A stretch of DNA of 64,000 nucleotides from contig NZ_AOII01000091.1 in the NCBI RefSeq assembly GCF_000337615.1, positions 1-64,000 of the forward strand, in the 5' to 3' direction. Below, in pieces: positions 9,435 to 18,391 of the stretch; the first letter of the stretch is position 1, and each line of letters starts with the position of its first letter. The notes under the pieces are model-generated. The model was not told where the DNA came from. It saw only the letters and a list, made by a program, of their open reading frames with translations, and did not search any database. The stretch is from Natrinema pallidum DSM 3751. Its GTDB lineage: Archaea; Halobacteriota; Halobacteria; Halobacteriales; Natrialbaceae. The position numbers and the translations under genes were made by a program.

Positions 9435-10226
9435 ATGAGCGAGTACGAATTCACCGTCACGATGTCGCGGTCGCTTTACGAGGCGAAGGGGACCGGGAAC
9501 TTCCTCGGTAAAGTCAAAGAATATATTGAACATGCGTTCGATTCGTCGCCCCACACTGCGTTCGTGAAAGTGTACGCACCTGCTGCCAGCGATCTACCCG
9601 ATCCGCCGATCGAAAACTACGTGAGCGAGTGTCTGGAAACGGACTCCGACGACGATTGTGTCAGAAGGCGAAAGCACTATGATACGCTCTGCGGAGAGCA
9701 GAGAGCGTACACCTGGATGAACGACTGGTTCCGAGACTGGGTCCAATGTGAGAGCCCATCGTACATGCAAGCGGACGACTGTCACATCCTGTTGACGAAC
9801 GAAAGCGGCGGTGGCGTCACTGCCGATGATAACGGCGAGACCTACATCGTCGCCGAGGCGAAACACGTCGACGAGGCTCCCGATACCTATCAGCGGTACA
9901 ATACGGGACGCGGACACGGAGACATGCAGACGATCATCCACGAGATCGGACACCAGATGCTCGAGTTCGATCCGGAGGCCGACGAAAAACGCGAACGGGA
10001 CTACGATTTCCCCCACGGAGGACACACGACGGGCGAAGTCACGAAAACGAACGATTCAATCTGGTCCCAATCGTACCATTTCGTGACTCCCCTTGGCATG
10101 AACGGCCCGGAGAAGACGACGAACTTCTGTAACGAAAGCTTCGACCGCCCCGGCGAACGGCGCTGGGATCTGCAGTTGGCGTCGGATTGTGGCCAGGACC
10201 GCTGGGTCGATCCCGGAGAGAACTAA
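9435..10226 (+). CDS. Zinc metalloprotease domain without its own signal peptide
   Basis: A 263-residue protein whose IIHEIGHQMLEFD motif supplies H169 and H173 as zinc ligands and E170 as base. D179 is placed where snapalysin-like metzincins use Asp as third ligand, and a possible Met-turn GMNG lies at 221-224. H194/H197 in DFPHGGH are other candidate ligands. Seven cysteines are unusual for a cytoplasmic haloarchaeal protein and fit an exported, disulfide-bonded one, yet this frame has no signal peptide. The signal lies upstream in the same frame, before a TAG. If the stop is real, the product would stay inside and may be inactive or never made. No exact family is recognised. Confidence 0.7.
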   Translation: MSEYEFTVTMSRSLYEAKGTGNFLGKVKEYIEHAFDSSPHTAFVKVYAPAASDLPDPPIENYVSECLETDSDDDCVRRRKHYDTLCGEQRAYTWMNDWFRDWVQCESPSYMQADDCHILLTNESGGGVTADDNGETYIVAEAKHVDEAPDTYQRYNTGRGHGDMQTIIHEIGHQMLEFDPEADEKRERDYDFPHGGHTTGEVTKTNDSIWSQSYHFVTPLGMNGPEKTTNFCNESFDRPGERRWDLQLASDCGQDRWVDPGEN

Positions 10227-10276
10227 CCGCATTCCGGCGGTCCTCGCGTCGGCCGGCAACAGTCCGATACCCGCAG

Positions 10277-11614
10277 CTAGTCCACGTACCGATACTTCCG
10301 CTCGCCCATGCGGCCCCAGCCGTCGAAAACGAACTCCTCGCTGGGCGTCGTGAACTCCTCGATGTCGACGTCCATCTCGTGGTTGTGGGCGTCGTGGATC
10401 TCCTCGTAGTCGGCCCACTCCATCTCGTAGCGCTCGGCGAGTTGGGCGTCGACGTTCAGGGCATCGATCTCCTCCGCCCAGCCCTCCCGAATCGTTTCGG
10501 CGTGGATCTCCGCCTGCGCACCGCTGCCGTAGGAGCCGACGAGGAGTTTCGTGCCGGCCAGGTCGCGGTCGTTCTCGAGGGCGTGTTTGAGCGCGCTCGC
10601 GCGGGCGACGTGGACTGACCCGGTGTACCAGTTGCCGACCTCGCGGGAGATCGTCAGCGTGGGATCGATCGTCGTGTCGTACCACTCGGCGTAGCGGTCG
10701 GTGTCCTTGAGGAGGTCCATGTACTCCCGGAGGGCGTCGCGGTAGTCGTCGTCGGAGTCGAACGCCTCGGGTCGGGGCTGACGACCGATTTCGTCGGCCA
10801 GTTCGTCCTCGACTTCGGTGTCCCGCGTCACGTGGCGGAACGCGAGCAGGGCGGCTTTCCGGACCATGCCCGGGAACGGCGTGTGGAACGGCGCGTAGAC
10901 GAAGTCCTCCTCGTGGACCTCGCCCGCGACGCTCTCGAAGTCCTCGAGGGCTTCGCGCATCCGCGCGAGGTAGACCTGCACGGAGCGTTTGCCGTCGACC
11001 GACGGGAACTGCTGGTTGGGCTTGAGGAAGTCGGTCTCGTCGGCCGAACCGTAGCCCTGCTCGGCGGAGAGTTCGACCAGGTTCGGGTCCTCGCTGATGA
11101 GCATCGCGACGGCACCGGCTCCTTGCGTCGCCTCGCCGTCGTCGCCGCGGGCGTACAGCGCCGTGTCGGTCGCGATGACCAGCGCCGAGCGGCCGCGATT
11201 CCGGCCCGCACGGATCCAGTTGTACGCGTCGTCCAAGCTCTGGGTCCCCGCGATGCAGGCGAACTTCCGTTCGCCCTTGTTCGCGTGGTGGAAGTCGCCC
11301 TCGTAGACTTGCTCGAGGCAGCCAGCGACGTACGTCGAAACCGGCTTCGAGTTATCGAACGCGCTCTCGGTCGCGACGTCGATACGACCGATATCGTCGG
11401 GCTCGAGGCCTTTACGCTCCATCAGCCGGTGGGCAGCGTTGGCCCCCATCGTGACGATGTCCTCGTAGCTGTCGGGGAAGGAACTGGCGTTGAGGCCGAG
11501 CCCTTTCGTATACTTTTCCGGGTCTTCGCCCTTCTCCGGGGCGAACGTGCCGGGAAGGTCGAGTTTGAGGTTCCCGGTCCAAATTTCGACGGCGTCGATG
11601 CCGACTGCAGTCAT
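10277..11614 (-). CDS. mvaS: Hydroxymethylglutaryl-CoA synthase
   Basis: A 445-residue enzyme condensing acetyl-CoA with acetoacetyl-CoA to HMG-CoA, the committed route to mevalonate and archaeal isoprenoid lipids. The catalytic triad is visible: Glu83 (ATESAFD), nucleophile Cys120 (KFACIAGTQS) and His244 (APFHTPFPG). Length matches the haloarchaeal and eukaryote-like HMGS family, which is longer than bacterial enzymes. ATG 11614 has a TATA-like GATATTG at about 11640-11648. No thiolase or HMG-CoA reductase lies in the window. It is convergent with the protease gene. Confidence 0.96.
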   Translation of the reverse strand: MTAVGIDAVEIWTGNLKLDLPGTFAPEKGEDPEKYTKGLGLNASSFPDSYEDIVTMGANAAHRLMERKGLEPDDIGRIDVATESAFDNSKPVSTYVAGCLEQVYEGDFHHANKGERKFACIAGTQSLDDAYNWIRAGRNRGRSALVIATDTALYARGDDGEATQGAGAVAMLISEDPNLVELSAEQGYGSADETDFLKPNQQFPSVDGKRSVQVYLARMREALEDFESVAGEVHEEDFVYAPFHTPFPGMVRKAALLAFRHVTRDTEVEDELADEIGRQPRPEAFDSDDDYRDALREYMDLLKDTDRYAEWYDTTIDPTLTISREVGNWYTGSVHVARASALKHALENDRDLAGTKLLVGSYGSGAQAEIHAETIREGWAEEIDALNVDAQLAERYEMEWADYEEIHDAHNHEMDVDIEEFTTPSEEFVFDGWGRMGERKYRYVD

Positions 11615-12051
11615 ACCTCGTCAATACGGGCGATGGTACATGATATTGTCGTTCGCTGTTTCGACAGCCGTCGAAAAGGTATCGTCGGTGGTCGGGCGAA
11701 ATTGATTGCGGGATGGTGCTTTGTGACATATCATATGCGACAGCGCCGCGCGTGCCTACGGGGTGTCGTCGCCGCTACTCGCTGCGTTCTCGGCGGGACG
11801 ACGCTGGCGGGAGACGAAGGTAAGGATTGCCGGCCTAGAGGAGACCCGAACGACAGTCGCGACTACACGTCATTCCCACCCGATCGCACGGCACCAACGG
11901 CGACGGGACGTGGGTGTGTGACTCGTTTCAGTTCGGACTAGACATAGTCACGATACGGTCGTCTCCTGTCGGAGTCCGCGGAGCGAGTCACCGAGCGGAA
12001 TCGGCCAGTAGCTACCGCGTGCCGAAAACGTGATCGACTCCGTCGACAGAA
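11615..12051. other. Gene-poor interval between HMG-CoA synthase and DUF2150
   Basis: The left end carries the HMG-CoA synthase promoter. The centre (11734-11941) holds an open frame of 68 codons that begins like a Tat signal, MRQRRACLRGVVAAT, and then becomes low-complexity. Another frame nearby (about 11872-11950) reads like a secreted-protein fragment. This could be a decayed exported-protein gene, but it is weak. I see nothing else. Confidence 0.3.
11734..11941 (+). pseudogene. Possible remnant of a small Tat-exported protein
   Basis: The first 30 codons have the shape of a Tat signal (QRRACLRGV, then Ala/Gly/Leu-rich). The remaining residues are Arg/Asp/Thr-rich and resemble no fold. 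Haloarchaeal Tat signals rarely contain the Arg and Cys residues seen in the hydrophobic core here, which suggests decay or chance. There is no clear TATA element at the right distance. Confidence 0.2.
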
Positions 12052-12630
12052 CTACTCGTCTTCCTCGACGACTTCCGGATCGCTCATCGCGCTCTGGAGG
12101 CTGTCGAGGCCGTTGATCCACTCCGTAACGAGTCCATACTCGAGGTCCTCCGCGACGCTCATATCGAGTTCCTGCTCGTCGATGATGAGGGTCCCGGCCT
12201 GTGCCGCGTACCCGAGCGCGGCGTCGAGATCCTCTTCGGCCTCGGCATCGGCCGCGGCGCTGAGGTAGTCGCCGACGGTCCCCTCGTCGGCCGGCCCGTT
12301 CGCGACGTACTCCTCGGCCGCGAAGAAGACACAGACCAGACTCGTCTGGACGCCGTCGACGAGGATCAGTTTCTCCTCGTCTTCGATATCGATCTCGCTG
12401 AGGACGATCTCGCGAACGTCGTTGATCTCCTCGAGCGTCTCTTCCTGGTCGAGTTCCCCGTCATCGTACGCGGCGACGATCTTGGCGATCGCGATCGCCG
12501 TATCGTCCTGCAGGTTCAACAGGAGCCGAGCCGACGATTCGTCTTCCGGATCGATGTCTTCGTCTTTGATGCGATCGATCCAGTTCTGCCAGCGTTCCTC
12601 CGAGTAGAACTCGGTCGGGGGATTGCTCAT
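12052..12630 (-). CDS. DUF2150 family protein
   Basis: A 192-residue, very acidic, mainly helical cytoplasmic protein beginning with an EFYSEERWQNWI-type segment and ending in Glu/Asp. This matches the haloarchaeal DUF2150 family in length and layout. No catalytic motif is visible and function is unknown. It starts at ATG 12630 and appears to be a single-gene unit. The neighbours, HMG-CoA synthase and a TatD-type hydrolase, are on the same strand but separated by 436 and about 180 bp, so they are no guide to its role. Confidence 0.8.
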   Translation of the reverse strand: MSNPPTEFYSEERWQNWIDRIKDEDIDPEDESSARLLLNLQDDTAIAIAKIVAAYDDGELDQEETLEEINDVREIVLSEIDIEDEEKLILVDGVQTSLVCVFFAAEEYVANGPADEGTVGDYLSAAADAEAEEDLDAALGYAAQAGTLIIDEQELDMSVAEDLEYGLVTEWINGLDSLQSAMSDPEVVEEDE

Positions 12631-12812
12631 ACAGACACCTACACCGGCCGCTTGAAATGCCTTTCTCTACACTAGCCGCCGAAAGCGAACGTTTGGGACG
12701 ACCGGACGACCGACCAATAGCAGCGTACAGCCGTTTAGATGCCTGTTAGCATGATCGGTGACCCGTCGACAGCCGCGATCGAGCGATCGTAATCGGGTCG
12801 TCTCGGTCCCTG

Positions 12813-13661
12813 TCAGTCGCGTTCGAGTGTCGCTTCCGTATCGATGCCGTAGACCCGTTTTGGCGTCTCGACGTGGGCCATCCGAACGGCCTCCTCGAAG
12901 CCGTTCTCGAGCAGCCACCGCACCCGTCGGGGGACCGTCTTGGGGCCGAGTACCGCCCCCGGCCGATCGGGATCGTCGATGTAATCGGTCTCCATCAGGA
13001 ACGGCTCGCCGCGCTCGGCGGCGGTCCGCAGGCGATCTTTATCGGCCATGACGCTCGGAGTCGGTCCCTCGAGTCGGCCGCCCGCGTAGTGTTTGACGAC
13101 GCGATGGGACGGCATGCCGGCGTCGGCGGCCCAGTCGGCGACTTCGGTCATGTCCTCGCTGGCCTCGGCGTGCAGTTGGACGGCACAGTCCAGTTCAGCA
13201 CCGTGCTCGAACGCCCGGCGCATGACCGCGTTCGAAGCCGCCCAGACATCGTCGTCGACCTCGTAGTGGGGCCGTCCGGATTTCAGCGCCAGCGCCGCAC
13301 CCGAGTCGACGTACTCGGCCGCCACGTCGATTCCGGCCTGCATGAGGTCGCGCGCCTCCTCGGGATCGAACCCGCGGTCGTCGACCAGACGCGTTATCAA
13401 CCCCGGATGCACGCCGAGGACGGGCCACGCGTCCCCCTCGAGTTCGCTCGCGGCCTCGTCGACGATCTCGATCGTTCGCTCGAAGACCGTCCGGAAGTCA
13501 GCACCGGTCTCGGCGTCGACGCCGAGGTGCCAGGAGGGTTTGTTCACCACGAGTAGATGTGTACCGCCGACGCGAGCGAAATCTCTGACGGCGTCGATGC
13601 CACGATGGGCGTCCGGATCGAGGTGGAGGTGGTCGTCCACCACCGGCCGATCGTCGATCAT
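12813..13661 (-). CDS. TatD-related metal-dependent hydrolase
   Basis: A 282-residue amidohydrolase-fold protein. VVDDHLHLDP (H11, H13) is the first metal-binding HxH. Later conserved pieces are GVHPGLITR near 105-113, QLHAEAS near 182-188, VKHYAGG near 213-219 and METDYIDDP near 246-254, the Asp of which fits the final metal ligand. TatD relatives are Mg-dependent nucleases, but this archaeal subgroup has no proven substrate. The frame is open 47 codons further up; ATG 13661 places the HxH at the usual distance from the N terminus. Its promoter lies in the divergent spacer with nhaC. Confidence 0.85.
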   Translation of the reverse strand: MIDDRPVVDDHLHLDPDAHRGIDAVRDFARVGGTHLLVVNKPSWHLGVDAETGADFRTVFERTIEIVDEAASELEGDAWPVLGVHPGLITRLVDDRGFDPEEARDLMQAGIDVAAEYVDSGAALALKSGRPHYEVDDDVWAASNAVMRRAFEHGAELDCAVQLHAEASEDMTEVADWAADAGMPSHRVVKHYAGGRLEGPTPSVMADKDRLRTAAERGEPFLMETDYIDDPDRPGAVLGPKTVPRRVRWLLENGFEEAVRMAHVETPKRVYGIDTEATLERD

Positions 13662-13874
13662 ACTCGACAGTGGGTCGGTGAGATCCGAAAGTGCTCCGAT
13701 CCGGCGCGGGCGGCGCTCACGAGCCGATCGCTCTCTCGAGAGCGATTCGATAGATAAATGGTGGTCGTGTGGCGTATTACCGAGCGGATCGATACCGAAC
13801 AACTACCACACTGATCCGGGTCTATCAACAATAGTTATTATGTTCCAATCGAATCAGCACAAGTGTGTTTCAGT

Positions 13875-13892
13875 ATGAGTGATCGACTATGA
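13875..13892 (+). CDS. Five-codon ORF overlapping the antiporter start
   Basis: ATG AGT GAT CGA CTA TGA encodes MSDRL and stops on the bases that form the antiporter start (ATGA overlap). An AT-rich element (about 13830-13843, containing GTTATTATG) lies roughly 35-40 nt upstream. Whether it is translated is unknown. Confidence 0.25.
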   Translation: MSDRL

Positions 13893-15457
13893 GCGAAAAC
13901 GGAGCAGCATCTCCCGGCGACGACCCGTCAGACCAGTTCATCGGGGGGGACAACGATGAAGGTCCTCGGGTCGAGTTCTACGGCGGCCGCGGGATGAGCG
14001 CGTTCCCGATCGCGTTTTTCATCGTGTGGGCGATCGTCCAGACCGCTCTCTGGCGAATCGGCGATACGGGGGGACTTATCGTCGGTATTCTCGTGGGACT
14101 GATCCTCGGGATGTTCTTCGTGCGGGGGAACTGGAAAACCTACGCCAACACCATCTTCGAGGGGATGACCCAACCCGTCGCGGTGACTGCCATCGTGGCG
14201 TGGATCTGGGCCGGCATGTTCGCCCAGTTGCTACAGGACGGCGGCTTCGTCGGTGGCCTCGTCTGGCTGGCCGACGCCGCCGGCGTCGGCGCGACGCTGT
14301 TCCCGGCGATTACGTTCGTCCTCGCCGCCGTCTTCACGACGGGTATCGGGACGGGATACGGCGCGAGCGTCGCCTTCGTCGGCCTGTTCTTCCCGGCCGG
14401 CATCTTACTCGGTGCGAACCCGGTCCTCCTGTTCGGGGCGATCCTTTCGGGGGCCATCTTCGGCGACAACCTCGCACCGGTCAGTGACACGACGATCGTC
14501 AGCGCCGTCACGCAGGATGCCGATATCGGGGGCGTCGTCGCCTCGCGGTTCAAGTACATCATCATCGCCGCCGTCGTCGCCTTCACCGGCTACATCGTCG
14601 CTGGCAGCGCGATGGACGGCCTCGAGATCAGCGGCGAAGCCCAAGCGGTCTTCCTCGAGAGCAGCGAGGCGATCGGCCTCGTTCACGTGATCCCGATGCT
14701 TGCGGTGATCGGTGCGGCGGTCGCGGGCCGTCACATCGTCGAAGCGATTTCGTGGGGGATCGTCATCGCGATCGCGTTCAACCTCATCTTCGGACTGGCG
14801 TCCCTCGGTGACATCGTCATGTTCAACGCACCCAGCGACGCGCCGTTTGCCGGTCCGCTGGAGTTCCTTCCGGTCCTCACGATCGTCGAGTCGTCCGATG
14901 TCGGCGTCACCGGGAGTCTGATGAGCGGGGTGGCCGGGTTCTTCGAACTCTCGATTCTCGTGCTCCTGATCATCGGTGCGGCCCAGATCATGATCCGCGG
15001 CGGTGCCTTCGAGGTGCTGTTGGACTGGTCGCTCGAGAACCTCGCGACCAACGTCCGCAACGCCGAACTCACGATGGTCGCGACCGCGGCGCTGATCAAC
15101 TCGATCATCACGATCAATACGGCCGCCGAAGTCGCGATCGGCCCTTACATCTCGAAGATCGGCGAACGCTTCAATCTGAACGGCTACCGGCGGGCGAACA
15201 TCCTCGACGGCCAGACCGCCGCCATGGGCTACATCTTCCCGTGGTCCGGCGGGGTTCTTGCCGGGTACGGCGCGATGCAGACCCTTCCCGAGCAGTACGA
15301 ATGGCTCGACCAGTCGATGCTCGTCACGCCGATCGACGTCGTTCCGTTCGTCTTTCAGGGCTGGCTGCTGGTCGCGGTCTTCGTCATCGCCGCACTGACC
15401 GGCTTCGGCCGTGAATACATCACCGACCGCGAGACCGAGGAGGTGGCGCGCGTATGA
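13889..15457 (+). CDS. NhaC-type Na+/H+ antiporter family protein
   Basis: A 522-residue membrane protein with a 30-residue acidic cytoplasmic leader and about 11-12 helices. FGDNLAPVSDTTIVSA near 191-206 is the signature of NhaC-type antiporters, with charged and polar residues buried in the ion path. A related half-repeat lies near 402-418 (INSIITINTAAEVAIGP). It probably exchanges cytoplasmic Na+ for H+, important for an extreme halophile, but other members carry amino acids or lactate/malate, so the substrate is inferred. The gene overlaps the next by 4 bp (ATGA), forming a two-gene operon. Confidence 0.85.
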   Translation: MSENGAASPGDDPSDQFIGGDNDEGPRVEFYGGRGMSAFPIAFFIVWAIVQTALWRIGDTGGLIVGILVGLILGMFFVRGNWKTYANTIFEGMTQPVAVTAIVAWIWAGMFAQLLQDGGFVGGLVWLADAAGVGATLFPAITFVLAAVFTTGIGTGYGASVAFVGLFFPAGILLGANPVLLFGAILSGAIFGDNLAPVSDTTIVSAVTQDADIGGVVASRFKYIIIAAVVAFTGYIVAGSAMDGLEISGEAQAVFLESSEAIGLVHVIPMLAVIGAAVAGRHIVEAISWGIVIAIAFNLIFGLASLGDIVMFNAPSDAPFAGPLEFLPVLTIVESSDVGVTGSLMSGVAGFFELSILVLLIIGAAQIMIRGGAFEVLLDWSLENLATNVRNAELTMVATAALINSIITINTAAEVAIGPYISKIGERFNLNGYRRANILDGQTAAMGYIFPWSGGVLAGYGAMQTLPEQYEWLDQSMLVTPIDVVPFVFQGWLLVAVFVIAALTGFGREYITDRETEEVARV

Positions 15458-15726
15458 GCCTCTTCGACAAATACCTCGCGGGCTGGCGTCTCCGGACGTC
15501 TCGGCCGTCGTTCGAAGTGGGAAGCGAAATCGATATCTTCATCGCGGAGTCGAACGGCACGTCGGGTCGCGCGTACGTCGGCGACACCGAACTCGTCGTC
15601 GAGGGTGCCGGTCCGGAAACGATCGAAAAGCAGGTCCGCGTTCGGGTGACCGAATTCGACGAGACAACCGCGAGCGGTCGCGGCGAGTTCGTCGAAGTCG
15701 TCGGCGAGAGTTCCTACGCCGAATAA
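15454..15726 (+). CDS. Small TRAM-like haloarchaeal protein
   Basis: A 90-residue protein with a predicted small beta-barrel, IDIFIAESNGTSGRAYVGDTELVV (quoted in part: GRAYVGDTELVV) and QVRVRVTEFDETTASGRGEF. These resemble TRAM domains, which bind RNA. It ends GESSYAE. Its start overlaps the antiporter stop (GTATGAGCC), so it is co-translated with a transporter, an odd pairing for an RNA-binding-like domain. Its role is unknown. Transcription probably ends at the T-run 25-35 nt downstream. Confidence 0.75.
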   Translation: MSLFDKYLAGWRLRTSRPSFEVGSEIDIFIAESNGTSGRAYVGDTELVVEGAGPETIEKQVRVRVTEFDETTASGRGEFVEVVGESSYAE

Positions 15727-15750
15727 CGACCCGGACCGGGCGAAGCCGAC

Positions 15751-15760
15751 TGTCTTTTTT
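15751..15760 (+). terminator. T-tract transcription terminator of the nhaC operon
   Basis: A run of six T (TGTCTTTTTT) lies 25-34 nt after the stop codon of the TRAM-like gene. Archaeal polymerases terminate at such oligo-T tracts without needing a hairpin. Confidence 0.55.
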
Positions 15761-15944
15761 GCGACGCAACGCGGCCACACAACGCAGCAACGGCGCAATC
15801 GACCCGTCCGGGTCGATGCGTTCGTCGCCGCGAACGGAGCAGCCGGCTTCAGTGAGGGCGCGCCGCGAGCATTCGTTCGGCCCGCTCAAAACCGGATTCG
15901 TGCCGTTCTTGCACCCACCTAAAGCGTCGGGAAGCCGGCTGGCC

Positions 15945-16403
15945 TCATCGGTCGAGCGTGACCGCGTCGTCGGCTGCGTTCTGTAACGCGTCCGAACGGC
16001 CGTGCGAGCCCGGTGCGATCGCGATCGTTTCCACGCCGGCGGTGCCCGCGTACTCGAGGACGGGTTTGAAGTCCGTATCTCGGGAGACGATGGCGAGCCG
16101 GTCGATGGTCCCGTCGCCGACGATCGCGGTCGCATCGACGGCGAGTTTCACGTCGACGTCGCCGCTGGTGATGATGACTTCGAAGCCGCGCGCTTCCGCG
16201 GCCTGGATGAGGCCGGGCGTGGCGTGTTCGTCGAGATAGAGTCGAATAACGCCGACGCGACCGAGCCTGCGAGCGGTATCGCGGAGGTCATCGAGATCGA
16301 CGTCGAATTCGTCGCGGAAGACGTTCGGCCCGTCAACGAACAACCCTACTGCCGGTTCGGTCGCGGTGTCAGGCACGAGACGTGCGCGAACGCGGTCAAA
16401 CAT
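15945..16403 (-). CDS. NYN/PIN-fold nuclease-like protein
   Basis: A 152-residue protein of the NYN (LabA/DUF88-like) family. The acidic residues expected of the PIN-like metal site are present: LFVDGPNVFRDEF near 20-32 (Asp and Asn), DVDVKLAVDATA near 94-105 and IVSRDTDFKPVL near 117-128. Archaeal members are thought to be RNases, but no substrate is established. The frame is open upstream to 16469. ATG 16403 gives the family start MFDRVR. It is divergent from the first subtilase. Confidence 0.85.
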   Translation of the reverse strand: MFDRVRARLVPDTATEPAVGLFVDGPNVFRDEFDVDLDDLRDTARRLGRVGVIRLYLDEHATPGLIQAAEARGFEVIITSGDVDVKLAVDATAIVGDGTIDRLAIVSRDTDFKPVLEYAGTAGVETIAIAPGSHGRSDALQNAADDAVTLDR

Positions 16404-16729
16404 GGTCAGTTGCCCGGATTTTCCCGCGCACGGAAATAGGTGTGACGAAACGTGAGCATCGCTGACCACCGGAGCAATAGTTAGGGGAATAACACGAATC
16501 GTGGCGTTCGCGGCTCGGATTCACCCACAATCAACCACGTCTGAGACAAAAATAAACTGACCCTTGGTTCATTTCAACCACCTACTATTATTACTGTTAC
16601 ACTTGGTAACCCTCAGCATGGGTGCTCGCCTCTCACGTGCCCGATTATAATATTAGTGTTCGAATTTTATTGTATTCCTTGGTGTTTAGGAAGAATTTAA
16701 TATCGTGCTGGAATTCTTTCGATTGCGTT
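16404..16729. promoter_or_regulatory. Divergent spacer with AT-rich promoter of the first subtilase
   Basis: The right 180 bases are strikingly AT-rich (for example 16641-16705). A TATA-like TTTAATAT at 16696-16703 lies about 30 nt before the chosen ATG 16730, fitting a leaderless transcript. No gene is visible. The frame open from 16622 encodes a hydrophobic, Lys/Asn-rich stretch unlike haloarchaeal coding sequence, so I read it as non-coding. Confidence 0.5.
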
Positions 16730-18391
16730 ATGTCCGGTGACAATAACCAACACATTGATCGAAGGTCGCTTTTGCAAACAGTCGGCGCAGTCGGTGCGCT
16801 AGTCGGTCTGGGTGGCATCACGTCCGCGACGCCGGGACGGGAGCCGGGGCCGAAGAAAGACGAGCTAATCGTCGGGGTCGACCCCGACGTCTCGGACATC
16901 GAAGCGGCCGTGGAGCCGAAGATTCCGAGCAACGCGAATATCGTCCACACGAACGAGACGCTGGGCTATGCCGCAGTGGAGATCGCTGACCAGGCCTCCA
17001 TTCAGGCCAAGGAATCCGTCAAACGGACCGTCCTCGACGCCGACGAGGTGACTTTCTCCGAAGACAACGTGACCTACGAGGCTATCGAGGCGGAACCACA
17101 GGAATTGGAAAGCGACGGCGAGACGGCGACGACGCTCTATACCCCGAACGACCCGGATCTCGGGAGTCAGTACGCGCCACAGCAGGTGAACGCCCCGGAC
17201 GCCTGGGACACGACCCTCGGCGATCCGGACGTTACGATTTCGATCGTCGACCAGGGGGTCCAGTACGATCACCCCGATCTCGCGGAGAACATGGACAACA
17301 GCGTCTCGAACAGTGGGTCCGACTTCGTCGATGATAACGGCGATCCGTACCCGGCAAGTGCGAGCGAGAACCACGGGACGCACGTGGCTGGGATCGCAGC
17401 CGGTGGCACCGACAACGGGACGGGGCACGCCGGCATCTCGAACTGTTCGCTGCTCTCGGCCCGCGCGCTCGGTGGCGGGAGCGGCGGTTCGCTCTCCGAC
17501 ATCGCCGATGCGGTCCAGTGGTCGGCCGACCAGGGTGCCGACATCATCAACATGTCCCTCGGCGGCGGCGGTGCCACGGAACTGATGCGGGAGGCCTGCG
17601 AGTACGCCACCTCACAGGGGTCCTTAGTCGTCGCAGCGGCCGGCAACGATTACGGCAGCAGCGTCTCGTACCCGGCCGCCTACGACAGCGTTGTGGCCGT
17701 CTCCTCGCTGGACGAGGGTGAAGCGTTGTCCGACTTCTCGAACGTCGGCCCGGAGATCGAACTGGCCGCACCCGGTGGCAATGTCCTCTCGAGCATTCCC
17801 TGGGACGACTACGATACCTTCTCCGGAACCTCGATGGCGTCGCCGGTCGTCGCCGGCGTCGCCGGGCTCACCCTCTCGGCGTGGCCGAGCCTCTCGAACG
17901 ATCAGCTGCGAGAGCATCTCAAGCAAACCGCTGTCGATGTCGGCCTTTCGGCAAGCGAACAGGGCAGCGGCCGCGTTGACGCCGGCAATGCCGTCACCAC
18001 TGAACCGGGAACCTCTCCGGACCCGGACCCCGATCCCGACCCGGAGCCCGGTGAGTGCGGCGATGAGGTCAACACCGCAAACGAGGACGGCGAACTCAGC
18101 GGTGGCTGGGGCGGCAACCCGAGCGACACCTACACGTACCAGCTTCAGACGGCCGATCCCTGCAGTGCCACCGTCTCGCTCGAGGGACCGGCCGGCGCTG
18201 ACTTCGACCTCTACATGACGCTCGACGGACGGACGCCGTCGACGTACGACTACGACGAGCGCTCGGCGGACCAGGACGCAAACGAAACGATCGAACTCGA
18301 CCTCACGGGCAGCGAAGAGTTCGGCATCCTCGTCACCCGGTACAGCGGGAGCGGCTCCTACTCCCTGACTATCGACGAACGCGGTCGATAG
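16730..18391 (+). CDS. Halolysin-like S8 subtilase, Tat-secreted (copy 1)
   Basis: A 553-residue preproprotease. The Tat signal [17 protein letters not shown] ends near TSATPG (residue 36). An I9-type propeptide spans about 40-120 and the S8 catalytic domain about 140-400. The triad is Asp174 ([12 protein letters not shown]), His215 (NHGTHVAGI) and Ser368 ([11 protein letters not shown]), with oxyanion Asn306 (AAAGND). An (Asp-Pro) repeat linker near 430-443 leads to a C-terminal beta-sandwich (PPC-like) of about 110 residues with two Cys. It is the first of two tandem paralogues, each with its own AT-rich promoter, and would act outside the cell on proteins. ATG 16730 fixes the Tat motif near the N terminus. 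Confidence 0.94.
   Translation: MSGDNNQHIDRRSLLQTVGAVGALVGLGGITSATPGREPGPKKDELIVGVDPDVSDIEAAVEPKIPSNANIVHTNETLGYAAVEIADQASIQAKESVKRTVLDADEVTFSEDNVTYEAIEAEPQELESDGETATTLYTPNDPDLGSQYAPQQVNAPDAWDTTLGDPDVTISIVDQGVQYDHPDLAENMDNSVSNSGSDFVDDNGDPYPASASENHGTHVAGIAAGGTDNGTGHAGISNCSLLSARALGGGSGGSLSDIADAVQWSADQGADIINMSLGGGGATELMREACEYATSQGSLVVAAAGNDYGSSVSYPAAYDSVVAVSSLDEGEALSDFSNVGPEIELAAPGGNVLSSIPWDDYDTFSGTSMASPVVAGVAGLTLSAWPSLSNDQLREHLKQTAVDVGLSASEQGSGRVDAGNAVTTEPGTSPDPDPDPDPEPGECGDEVNTANEDGELSGGWGGNPSDTYTYQLQTADPCSATVSLEGPAGADFDLYMTLDGRTPSTYDYDERSADQDANETIELDLTGSEEFGILVTRYSGSGSYSLTIDERGR

Larger units (their letters stand above)
8988..10226 (+). pseudogene. Candidate single Tat-secreted metalloprotease gene interrupted by in-frame TAG at 9432
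   Basis: The two frames above are contiguous and in phase: ...CGG GTG ATC TAG ATG AGC GAG... One base change (for example GAG, CAG, AAG or TGG to TAG) would restore a 412-residue preproprotein with signal, Ig-like domain and HExxH domain in that order. The export signal and the Cys-rich catalytic part would then be on one chain, which makes biological sense. The entry is offered as an interpretation. A sequencing error, a recent nonsense mutation and readthrough all remain open. Confidence 0.55.

Noticed and set aside
16622-16729. N-terminal extension of the first subtilase
   Set aside because: The extra 36 residues are AT-codon-rich, hydrophobic and Cys-containing, and would bury the Tat motif; the TATA element fits ATG 16730.
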